Of a DNA stretch of 36,608 bases, positions 25,317-33,500 are shown in pieces (position 1 is the stretch's first letter; each line of letters opens with the position of its first letter). Origin of the DNA: Deltaproteobacteria bacterium (GTDB taxonomy: Bacteria > Desulfobacterota > Desulfobacteria > Desulfobacterales > ETH-SRB1). A program made the position numbers and the translations under genes. The notes under the pieces were generated by a model. That model worked only from the letters and a program-made list of their open reading frames with translations, was not told the origin of the DNA and searched no databases. The stretch is from the NCBI GenBank assembly GCA_030262895.1, contig JAJSZW010000024.1:1-36608 (forward strand), read 5' to 3'.

Positions 25317-26252
25317 TTAATGTCGGCCACCATGGCCGCTGCCGCTTGAACCACCGCTGCTACCTGAGCCACCGCCGCCACCTGAAATGCCGCTGCCACA
25401 TGAGCCACCGCCGCCACCTGAAATACCACTGCCACCTGAGCCACCGTCGCTACCTGAAGTACCGGTACCGGCCGCTTCAATCCTGCTTGAAGACCAAAGC
25501 ATCTCAGGGCGTACTCCACGGCTGATTGAATTAGCATAGCTTCTGGCAAGGTTGGTGGCTAATGAAGTGTACCTCATATGTGTTATGAACGAATGCCTCA
25601 TTGCTTTCATATCTTTTGCGTCATAACGACGATGGTCCAGGGCCTGCCATACGACATCGGTGGCTGCCATCGAAGTAACACCGAGTCGTCTCATATCCCT
25701 TGCGGCCCTGAAGCACTCTCCGGCAAGCTCTCGCGCCTCGGCTTTCGTCATCTCTTGTGCCCTCTCCTGCAACTTGTATGTGATGGTTTCTACTTCCTTA
25801 TCATTCAGGCCCGCTGCAAGACACTGGGCTATTATTTTCCGTATACGGCGTCTCTCGCCCTTCTCTTCTGTGAGCCCATTGGCGTGCCTATGGGCATGGC
25901 GGTAGCGGGAACGGACCTTCTCCATCGCCTGTAGAATTTTCTCGGCTTGTACACGTTTGGTCATCCCCTCATATGCCTTCTCCATAAGGGGCTCTACGGG
26001 TAGCCCTTCCTTCTTGGCATTCATTATCATCAGTTGGGCTTTCAGTATTTGTTCCTCCCTGAACTGGTTCATGAGCATATTTTCGGTCATCTTTAAGGCA
26101 TGATCACTGTCTACCCCCAACTGTATCATTTGTCTGGCACAGGACCTTACTTGCTCAGAGGCAATACTGGACAGCCCTTCGTCCACTTCATCCGCGAACG
26201 CCACAGAAACACCAAAAAAGAGAGCCAATGCTATTGCAAATATTTTTTTCAT
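25317..26252 (-). CDS. Secreted protein with helical body and Gly/Ser-rich C-terminal tail
   Basis: 311 residues. Signal peptide at the N-terminus, with a likely cut after AFA (residues about 1-20). Residues 25-255 are charged and helical with scattered Cys. The last 50 residues are almost only Gly and Ser, with the unit GSGISGGGGGS repeated and one Cys inside, ending GHGGRH. The repeated DNA unit (CCGCCGCCACCTGAAAT) suggests slippage-driven length change. No named family recognised. An ECF-type promoter motif (26295-26321) lies 43 bases upstream, the same as before the sigma gene, so it is a likely target of that sigma factor. The Gly-rich tail could be a flexible linker, a surface attachment tail or an export substrate (inference). 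Confidence 0.7.
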   Translation of the reverse strand: MKKIFAIALALFFGVSVAFADEVDEGLSSIASEQVRSCARQMIQLGVDSDHALKMTENMLMNQFREEQILKAQLMIMNAKKEGLPVEPLMEKAYEGMTKRVQAEKILQAMEKVRSRYRHAHRHANGLTEEKGERRRIRKIIAQCLAAGLNDKEVETITYKLQERAQEMTKAEARELAGECFRAARDMRRLGVTSMAATDVVWQALDHRRYDAKDMKAMRHSFITHMRYTSLATNLARSYANSISRGVRPEMLWSSSRIEAAGTGTSGSDGGSGGSGISGGGGGSCGSGISGGGGGSGSSGGSSGSGHGGRH

Positions 26253-26281
26253 ATTCTATTCTATTTCCGCGTTTTAAACCT

Positions 26282-26372
26282 TGTTTTAAACCTTATAACG
26301 TATGACAGTGAAAAAGGTTACATGCTCGGAACATATATGCAGTTCTCCGAGCCGAAATCGTCATATTCCTTA
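26282..26372. repeat. 91-bp direct repeat, copy A
   Basis: Identical to 27721-27811 except for one base (CTCGGAAC against CTCAGAAC). It covers the last 18 or so codons and stop of the lipoprotein gene and the candidate ECF promoter that reads into the Gly/Ser-rich gene. The two copies flank the sigma/anti-sigma/lipoprotein operon. Confidence 0.9.
26295..26321 (-). promoter_or_regulatory. Candidate ECF sigma promoter A (for the Gly/Ser-rich gene)
   Basis: Minus strand: TGTAACCTTTTT with -35-like GTAACC (26321-26316), 15 bases, then CGTTAT (26300-26295). The same -35 block and the same 15-base spacing occur at 27713-27718/27692-27697 and 27755-27760/27734-27739. It overlaps the stop codon of the lipoprotein gene. 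Confidence 0.6.
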
Positions 26373-26647
26373 AATGTGCACATGGGAACATAGACAACTC
26401 CGTCCACGATATAGAAATACCTGAACTCGACATCTTTGGGAACCGTGACCTCCCATGTCTCATCACCGTTTTTCTTTGCCTTTATAGGCTCGAACGTGTC
26501 GAGGGAAGATGCAAAGTATACAGCCCGGGCATCAGGTTTTGTGAGATATATGTGTACAGCATCCTCTTCAACCGTGTAGTAGTGGCGGCTTGCACACCCT
26601 GTAAGTAGAAATAAGATCGCAATTACGAGTAAAACATATTTTTTCAT
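26318..26647 (-). CDS. Lipoprotein with glycogen-binding-like (AMPK/CBM48-type) domain
   Basis: 109 residues. Lipoprotein signal with lipobox LLTGC and Cys at 18. The rest is one immunoglobulin-like sheet of the E-set/CBM48 type: ARAVYFASSLDTFEPI, WEVTVPKDVEFRYFYIVDG, and the ending DDFGSEN. The same pattern (FTYILDG ... DDFGGEN) forms the C-terminal domain of the anti-sigma protein encoded just upstream, so the two share an ancestor. A role as a periplasmic sensor or ligand-binding partner of the anti-sigma is inferred. It lies 9 bases after the anti-sigma stop, third in the operon. Confidence 0.75.
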   Translation of the reverse strand: MKKYVLLVIAILFLLTGCASRHYYTVEEDAVHIYLTKPDARAVYFASSLDTFEPIKAKKNGDETWEVTVPKDVEFRYFYIVDGVVYVPMCTFKEYDDFGSENCIYVPSM

Positions 26648-26656
26648 AACAACATA

Positions 26657-27211
26657 TTATACTTTCACCAAAAGGATTGAATTTTCACCACCGAAATCAT
26701 CCTGCTCGCGGATCAGTATGGTTGGGTCGGCAATCCTTTGATGGCCGTCAAGGATATAGGTGAACCGGTGCTCCCCCTTTGTAATATCGAGGGTGATTTC
26801 CCAGTACTCACCGGAGCCGGTACTGTTCATAGGGATCATCCTCCATTCCGTGAAGCTTCCGGCAAGCTCTACCTGGCTCACATCCGGTTGGTAAATGACA
26901 AACCTGTAAGGTATAGAAGTGCTCACTTCAGGCGGCCCGGAGAAAAACAAAAAGAAAACGACGATGGCTGCCGCCATTGCCGGAGCAAGCATACCCAGAG
27001 GCCGTAATATGGAACGGAGGACATTCTTCCTCACTTTGAACTCAACTAATGGAACATGGTTTACAACTTCCGAACGGATGAGTTTTTCCTGGCGCAAAAG
27101 CTGGATGGATTCGTCCATAAAAGCCTTATCTCCATGTACCCTTTCCACGAAGTCTACCTTGTCATCAATGCCTAATTCGTCATCTATAAACATACTGATC
27201 ATATAGCCCAT
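26657..27211 (-). CDS. Membrane anti-sigma factor with periplasmic glycogen-binding-like domain
   Basis: 184 residues. The N-terminal 65 residues are acidic and helical (MISMFIDDELGIDDKVDFVE...), as in anti-sigma proteins that hold an ECF sigma in the cytoplasm. A single membrane helix covers about 71-90 (LAPAMAAAIVVFFLFF). The periplasmic part, residues 100-184, is a CBM48/E-set domain with VELAGSFTEWRMIPM, KGEHRFTYILDG and DDFGGEN. Its ATG overlaps the sigma stop by one base (TAATG), showing coupled synthesis. No zinc-binding HxxxCxxC motif is seen, so it is not a ZAS-type anti-sigma. A sugar-sensing role is plausible but unproven. Confidence 0.78.
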   Translation of the reverse strand: MGYMISMFIDDELGIDDKVDFVERVHGDKAFMDESIQLLRQEKLIRSEVVNHVPLVEFKVRKNVLRSILRPLGMLAPAMAAAIVVFFLFFSGPPEVSTSIPYRFVIYQPDVSQVELAGSFTEWRMIPMNSTGSGEYWEITLDITKGEHRFTYILDGHQRIADPTILIREQDDFGGENSILLVKV

Positions 27212-27675
27212 TATTCATCTCCTGCGTTTAGGATCTTTTTTAGCTTAAGTCGAGCACGGTGCACCTTCACCTTCACGTTCGCCTCGCTTATGCCGGCGAT
27301 TGAAGCAATTTTTCGGTAGCCGAGTACCCCACTGACAGCAAGGGCCAATATGTCTCTTTCATCTTTTTCAAGCATCTGCATGGCCGAGAGCACCCGCCGA
27401 TATTCTTCACGTACTATGAGGGCTTGTTCCTGGTTACTGGAGCAGTCTTCCTGGTCGCTCTCAAGCTGAGTGGTGCGCCACTGTTTCCGTGCATGGTCGA
27501 AAAGTGTATTGCGTGCAATCGTATACAGGAGTGAAACGCTTTCTGTTTTGTTTCCATAATGCTCGAAATAGCGCGTGAAGCTCTCTTGCATAATGTCGCT
27601 TGACAGGTAATATTCTCCGGTCATGCGCATCACGTATGCGAACAATCTGTCCTTGTGTTCCCTGTAGAATGACAT
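27211..27675 (-). CDS. ECF-type RNA polymerase sigma factor
   Basis: 154 residues, the usual short length. Region 2 covers about 5-70 (DRLFAYVMRMTGEYYLSSDIMQES, then SLLYTIARNTLFDHAR), and region 4 about 95-150 with the helix-turn-helix YRKIASIAGISEANVKVKVHRARLKLKK. Regions 1 and 3 are missing, as expected. It binds RNA polymerase core and directs it to a distinct promoter set, released when the membrane anti-sigma receives a signal. Two candidate promoters with the same motif lie directly upstream, suggesting self-activation. The start is the ATG at 27675. Confidence 0.92.
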   Translation of the reverse strand: MSFYREHKDRLFAYVMRMTGEYYLSSDIMQESFTRYFEHYGNKTESVSLLYTIARNTLFDHARKQWRTTQLESDQEDCSSNQEQALIVREEYRRVLSAMQMLEKDERDILALAVSGVLGYRKIASIAGISEANVKVKVHRARLKLKKILNAGDE

Positions 27676-27691
27676 ATGCCCCGTTAATTTT

Positions 27692-27718
27692 AATACGCAT
27701 AGCAGACAAAAAGGTTAC
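27692..27718 (-). promoter_or_regulatory. Candidate ECF sigma promoter C (proximal, for the sigma operon)
   Basis: Minus strand TGTAACCTTTTT with GTAACC at 27718-27713, 15 bases, then CGTATT at 27697-27692, ending 16 bases before the sigma ATG. It is a divergent member of the motif set, outside the 91-bp duplication, and so supports the motif independently. Confidence 0.6.
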
Positions 27719-27720
27719 AA

Positions 27721-27811
27721 TGTTTTAAACCTTATAACGTATGACAGTGAAAAAGGTTACATGCTCAGAACATATATGCAGTTCTCCGAGCCGAAATCGT
27801 CATATTCCTTA
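27721..27811. repeat. 91-bp direct repeat, copy B
   Basis: Second copy of 26282-26372, offset by 1,439 bases, one mismatch. It includes a non-functional piece of the lipoprotein 3' end and a full candidate promoter. Its right edge coincides with the cut end of the RAYT pseudogene. Confidence 0.9.
27734..27760 (-). promoter_or_regulatory. Candidate ECF sigma promoter B (distal, duplicated)
   Basis: GTAACC at 27760-27755, 15 bases, CGTTAT at 27739-27734, identical to promoter A because it lies in the duplicated segment. It reads towards the sigma gene about 60 bases further on. Confidence 0.5.
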
Positions 27812-28150
27812 TCTTAATGGATTTCGATGGATATAACAGGATAACTGCGTAACATATACATCATTTTGAACCAGGATGCTTTTATACCGCCCCTGGAACA
27901 AATGACCACCCAAACCCATTGCATTGCCTTTTTTAAATTTGCACGATTGGTTCTTACCAGGAGATGATAATTATTGGACATTAAAACATAGGCAAAAGAT
28001 ATCCACTTTAAAACGTTCCGACATTTCCGAGATCATTTCTAAAAACAAATTTCGATCAGCGTCATTTAAATAAATATGCTGTCCGTCATTTCCCCGGGAC
28101 ATTAAGTGATATAATGCGCCTTCATATTCAATTCGCCATGCTCTACCCAT
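27811..28150 (-). pseudogene. REP-associated tyrosine transposase (RAYT, Y1 type), degraded
   Basis: ATG at 28150 gives MGRAWRIEYEGALYHLMSRG, with YHLMSRGN as in the N-terminus of RAYT proteins. After VDIF the frame is broken by an extra T in TTTT (near 27998); the shifted frame reads AYVLMSNNYHLLVRTNRA, the motif region with the second conserved His. A further frame change with loss of about 18 codons precedes GHLFQGRYKSILVQND, and the remnant ends at IHRNPLR beside the 91-bp repeat. The C-terminal part is missing. RAYTs mobilise REP palindromes, of which this window has several. Confidence 0.8.
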
Positions 28151-28715
28151 ACTGATTTTCCTAAATGATAGTGGCTTAATTGTCAATCGTTAATTCACAA
28201 TTCAAGCTTTGACACTTGACACTTCCTTCAAGCTTATTCCCGCTTCCGCGGGAATGACGGTCATCTTTGCAACATTATATAGATGACAGAACACTGGTAT
28301 CTTCCTCTCCTACACAATTCTCAGCAAAACCACTCTCAAATTTTACATACCTACCTGCTTACCCGCAAAATTTATCTGCTAATTTTCAAAATTTTACAGC
28401 GTTTATATTAAAACAGTACTTTGTACATGTTTTACTACGTTAAAAACTGGCCATCTTTAAATTGAAAATGTTAGATAACCTATTGTTTACAAAGATAAAC
28501 GAGAACTACTGGAAATTACCAGAGAGCCAGAAAATACCAGCGTCAATAAAAAAAGTTTTACAAACTAAAAATCTTCAGGTAAAAATAGCTAAAATAACAA
28601 AAAATGGTTTCTGCTTAACTGCAAAATCCAACCGAATTTTACCATCATAGGTTTTTTTTAACAATACAGATGAAAAATACTTGTAGGTGTTTGGCAACAG
28701 AGGAGGAAAAAAATC
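28151..28715. other. AT-rich intergenic region upstream of the clostripain-like gene
   Basis: No convincing gene. A 62-codon frame at 28462-28650 lacks a ribosome site and a recognisable family. GCTTATTCCCGCTTCCGCGGGAATGACG at 28230-28258 contains a CCCGC(TTCC)GCGGG hairpin of the dispersed type. The ribosome site AGGAGG of the next gene is at about 28700. Confidence 0.5.
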
Positions 28716-30119
28716 ATGAGAAAAAGATCATGCAGTGTAGGAACAATGCTCCTGATGTTTCTTGTCACGGTAATTTGCTGGGCAAACCCGGGAATGAACG
28801 AGGCAAATTCCGGAGGTGACGATTCGGTCAGTCCGCGGTGGACGTTCCTTTTTTATCTCGCTGCCGACAATGAGCAGGAGGCCTATGCCGACGCCACGAT
28901 TGCCCAGCTTTTGGCCGGGACCGCCGATGTCGAGAATCATCCGCAGATAATAGTTTTGATAGACCGGCTGTCCTCCGATAAAACCGAGGTTTTTGAAGTT
29001 GTTGGCGGTGAGGTTCTGTCGCTGGCAACCTATGCAGAACAGTACACCGCTGGAGAACAGAACACCGCAGACGGCGCTGTATTGGAGGACTTCGTGACCT
29101 ATGCCCTTGGCCTGGCCGAGCATGAAAACGTGGTCTTTGTAATGAAAAGTGAAGGGCTGTCCTGGCGCGGCATCGGGCGCGACAACACGCACGATGAGGA
29201 AATCGATGACCAGCTCATGCCTACCGGTGACCTTGCCGACGCCCTTGTCGCTGCCCAGGTTGAAACCAAAAAAGACATAGACCTCCTTGTGCTTGAAGGA
29301 TCACTCATGGCATTTATCGAGGTCGTCTATGAGCTCAGAGATGCGGCCCCCGTCCTGCTCGCCACGCAATCCAAGATTCAACCCGACGGTCTGCCCTGGG
29401 CGATGGTGATAGAGGAGCTGGGCGAAACACCTGGTATGACAAGCACAGAGCTCGGCATTGCCATTACCGATAACCACATCGAGTATTATTCGGATAAAGG
29501 GAACAACGGGGTGCCGAATCTGGATACCTCGATCAACTTCGCGGCTATGACAGTTTTTGATTTGTCGCATATTATGGCTGTTCGGGATGCCCACATAACC
29601 TGGGCTGAGATCACCTGGGACCTTTTCGATGATATTTACAATATTTTGCCCCACGCGCGGGATCTTTCCGATGTGGGCGGCTATGGGGACATCACCGATT
29701 TTGACTACCAGTCCGACATCAAAACATTCATGCTTGAAGGTCTTCGGCTGATTGATGAAGCCGGATTGAATTTTTCTGAGCTCAAGGTTGCTGTTGACGA
29801 CTACCTGGCCGAACAAAACAAGCTGATTGTTTACGAGCAAAGCCCTGAAGATGGATTCAAGCTACAATCAGCCAACGGACTGAGCATCTGGTATCCGCCC
29901 ACCTGGAACAAATACGAAACAAGCGACGAAAACGACGAGGTGTTCGGTTCAACCATGCATTATGAAGACCCTGAAATTTGTCTTGATTGGGTTTGTGACT
30001 CGAACTGGATCACCTATCTTTTCGAGTATTTTGACCGTGCTGATGCCAACTTGGCCGGCAATGGGCCTGATGGCGACGAACCCCCAAAACCCGGGGTTGT
30101 TTCCGACAAGGTCAATTAG
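28716..30119 (+). CDS. Secreted clostripain-family (C11) protein lacking catalytic residues
   Basis: 467 residues, signal peptide about 1-23 and a strong ribosome site (AGGAGG). The C11 fold is recognisable: WTFLFYLAADNEQEAYA (opening strand), LADALVAAQVE, DIDLLVLEGSLMAFIEVVYEL, and a later domain. The active His normally sits in a WNHGxGW-type motif, here KSEGLSW (Glu146), and the active Cys in DACLM, here EGSLM (Ser196). Both are replaced, so peptidase activity is not expected. A binding or scaffold role is inferred. The C-terminus is Asp/Pro-rich and ends with no anchor motif. It converges on the large secreted protein gene. Confidence 0.8.
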   Translation: MRKRSCSVGTMLLMFLVTVICWANPGMNEANSGGDDSVSPRWTFLFYLAADNEQEAYADATIAQLLAGTADVENHPQIIVLIDRLSSDKTEVFEVVGGEVLSLATYAEQYTAGEQNTADGAVLEDFVTYALGLAEHENVVFVMKSEGLSWRGIGRDNTHDEEIDDQLMPTGDLADALVAAQVETKKDIDLLVLEGSLMAFIEVVYELRDAAPVLLATQSKIQPDGLPWAMVIEELGETPGMTSTELGIAITDNHIEYYSDKGNNGVPNLDTSINFAAMTVFDLSHIMAVRDAHITWAEITWDLFDDIYNILPHARDLSDVGGYGDITDFDYQSDIKTFMLEGLRLIDEAGLNFSELKVAVDDYLAEQNKLIVYEQSPEDGFKLQSANGLSIWYPPTWNKYETSDENDEVFGSTMHYEDPEICLDWVCDSNWITYLFEYFDRADANLAGNGPDGDEPPKPGVVSDKVN

Positions 30120-30555
30120 ATCGACGAGGATTGAGGCTTTCCCAACGCGTCCGCCAGGCCGGGCACCATTGCCTGGGCCTGTAAGACCCGCGTATATTTC
30201 ACGGCTCGATGACCACGGTATTTTGAGAGAACTATAAGCCTACAAACCCAGCTTTTCTAATTCAATCAATTGTGCATCCAGGCCGTGGATGATCCTCGTT
30301 AAGGGATATGGTTTTACAAGCTCCGGTCGTTTTGAGGGGGTTTCATAGCAGAATTGGCGCTCAGATTTGGGTTAGATTTGCAGGAATAGGCACAAGCTGT
30401 TTCTATGATTTTGCGAATGAATATCGGCCAAAGATGGCTCGAAGCTGAGATGCGAAAATGGGAAGTTGTTTTTTGCAGAGCCCTTAGTGTGGTTTTATGT
30501 GCGCCGGCCATGGCCGGCGCACATAATTGTTTAAGGGTTATGGTTAGGGTGTTAC
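30120..30555. other. Convergent intergenic region with fragment of no known gene
   Basis: About 435 bases between two converging genes. No ORF, RNA or repeat is supported apart from the palindrome at 30495-30526. The part just after the clostripain-like stop is GC-rich and may be former coding sequence. Confidence 0.5.
30495..30526. terminator. Bidirectional terminator: perfect 32-bp palindrome
   Basis: The sequence reads the same on both strands from 30495 to 30526, with centre GCCGGCCATGGCCGGC. It sits between convergent genes and is flanked by T-rich sequence on the left and A/T-rich on the right. It would fold into a very strong hairpin in transcripts from either side. Confidence 0.7.
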
Positions 30556-33500
30556 TTATTCTTCATCTACATTATTACAGGGAAACTCGCCGGGCATGAT
30601 CCTGCGGAACATAATGTCGCTGCCCTCATCGCCTTCGTCAAGCCATACTGAATAGAATCTTGAACCGTCAGGAGTCATACGGAGCTGAACTTCACCCTGT
30701 TCCTGATCACCCTTTGCCAGTCTGTACCATGAGGTGTTCTCTACGCCAGCATTATCACTTTCTCTGTCAGGATTGACTATCCACGTCTCCTCAAAAAGAG
30801 TAGTACCCTTGTCATTCGAGAAGCTGAAGAAAAGGTCTTCCGGAGCCTTACCAACATCCGGCAGATTGGTCGCGGTGCCATAGGCAACATAAAAGACATC
30901 CGGGTTCTGCTTGTCTTCAGGAATACCTGTCGGGACTCCATCAACCTTGATAGTGCCGGGAACCGCAACAATTCGAGGCTCAATTACGCTGGTCTTGTTG
31001 TTCTTTAACAGTGAAACATTTCGACCAGGCTCATACTCTTGACCTGTGTTACCATAAGTTGTTTCGACCTCATAGTGTTTGGTAGCCTCAGTAATATCAT
31101 TGCCTTCTTCATCTATGGCTGGCAATTCAGTACCTGAAACACCATCCGGATCAATGAAGATGTCCGTATGGACAACCGGCACGGTACTGGCCGGGTCGGT
31201 AGTCCAATTCTGGCCGCCGTCAAAAGAACGTCTGATGTAGAAGTCGTACTTGTCATGGGCCTGTCTTGAAGCTGCCCAGTTTGGTGTGTAAGAATAACCC
31301 ATGATGACAAAATCGCCGCGAATTCCGCCGCGATGGGCACGAGTGTCTTCATAAGGATTCTCACCCGATTTGACTGCAAGGTTGCTTTCCGGCTGTTCCC
31401 AACTGCAAACCTTAACTCCGTCACCCTTGGCCTCAAGGTTACTTTCGGGATTTATCCACGTCACAATGGGAGTAACAGTGCTCACATTCTGCGCTCCGGG
31501 CACGAAATTCGTCGGCGCATAGGGATTGCCTGTCGTGCCTTTTGCGACACAACGCCTGGCCATGATATCTGTGGGTCGTCCTCCGCCATCTTGGCCTTCT
31601 TTGTAAAGAACGATCAGCACGGTTCCGGAATCCCCCATCGCAGCCTTTGACTGGAGGATAAACCGCGGTCTTCTGGCGTTTTCGTAGTTCAGGATCGGGT
31701 CACCCTTCCAATCAAGGATCTGATCGCCTGCGGCAGGATTCACAATGCACTCGCCAATCTCATCAGAGCCAAAACAGGGCACTTCAGTCACGTAAACCGG
31801 GTCACCAGCTCCGATAATATCTCCCTCGGTTTCAGGCAGGTTGAGAATCGTACCGGCGCTTACCACGTCAGGGTTCTGGAAGTCAAAGCTGTGGTAAATG
31901 GAGTTCTTGCCCTCATCAGGGAAAGTCTCCAATGGGTCGTAACCAGTTCCGGTTTCCTCAGGAGGTCCCAGACCAACACCCTTGGTCTCTTCATACGCCA
32001 TAATGGCCCAGGCACTTTTTGTGCCGTCGGTTTTGGTGTAAGTCTGCATGAACAGATTTGATCTGGCTGCACCGGTATTACCATCCAGAGGCCTGCCGTC
32101 AGCAGTGACAACCACGCATTTCAGTACGTTCTGCTGATTATGGAACTTATAAAGTGTGCCGCCGTCACCTTCCTCCCAGACCACCGGGGCATTTTCGTTG
32201 TACACATTCCCGTCCCAGTCCCACAGACCTTCTACCATGTAACCATAGCGGTGTGCACCATCGCTGTACTCGGAGTTTGTTTCGTCATTTAACTCCGGAA
32301 TGAAATTGCCTTCTCCGTCAAGAATGGGATGGAGATATGTGGAGGAAGACTCAACTTTATCATGTTTAATCCACATGTTATGAGTATTGACCACATCGTT
32401 GTCAGATACTCTGACCGGCAGGGACATTGGCACAAGGGCCTTTGGTCGACCGATGAAATCATTATCGTAGTGCTCGGAGTCACCGCCCGCCTCGAAGTTT
32501 TCGTCAACTTTGGCGAAATCGCCCCATGTGATATAGCTGTACCAGATGTCGGTCTTGTGGTTTGTGGTCGCGCCACCCCAGCCGGGACCGGGACCTTTGG
32601 CTTCACCGGGACGCAGACCTTCGGGGTCTTCCTGCCAGGTAACTGCAAAACCCGCGCCATCAGATCCGGCGAGGAAATTCTGGTTCGCGTCACGACGAGC
32701 GGAAGTTAATCTTTCCGGCTTGAACCAGACAATTTCACCTTCAGAGTAAAGCGCACTGCCGTCAACAGTACTTGTGGCATTCCACGGGGTTTGTGCCAGA
32801 TCTGATGCGGTAAGTATTACGGCCCTTGCAACCCAGACAGCGCTGTAAGGAACTTCGCCTACTTCCGGATAACCCTGGTCGGTGTAATCCACGGAACGCT
32901 GCGGCCCTGAAACACCCCAGATGTCATCGGCATAGTATGCGTCGTCGTGTATATAACATTCCTCAAGCTCTGTCGTGTTCGGGTTGTCGCAGTCATTAAG
33001 TTCAGTAGTGATAGCGTAGCGCGGCCTCCCGCCCTTGGCAAATTTAGTCGTCCATGCTACAAGAATCTTGTTGCCTTTTACCTGGAAGACGGGTTTTTTG
33101 CAATGGCCGTAATATTCCTGGCCAATTGCCAGTGTAAATGACGACTTGTCGGCCATGCGTGAGATATTCCTGCGTTTCCATGTGTTTCCATCATCCCTGG
33201 AAATCGACGCAAATACATCGTGAGCGCCGGTTTCAGGAAGCTCGTCACAGTATATTGCAACGATCGGCTTTGCATCTGTGGCCACCCGGATTAACTGGGG
33301 TTCAGGATAAGTAAATGTCTCGTCTTCATTCTCCACAGGGTCAGGGTCATCATAATAAGGAATGCCGGGCACGGTAACACCATTCTCATCTATGAAAGAT
33401 GCACCCTCGCCGTTGGCTCTCAAGGCAGGCATCCATACGCCCATAATATTCAGCTTGGCCTTGGCGCTGCCCATCTCCGGCGTTCTTGATACATTCTTGC

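Noticed and set aside
25321..25500. Repetitive GCCACCGCC-type tract looked at as a possible CRISPR or VNTR
   Set aside because: Units are short, unspaced and in frame; they encode the Gly/Ser tail.
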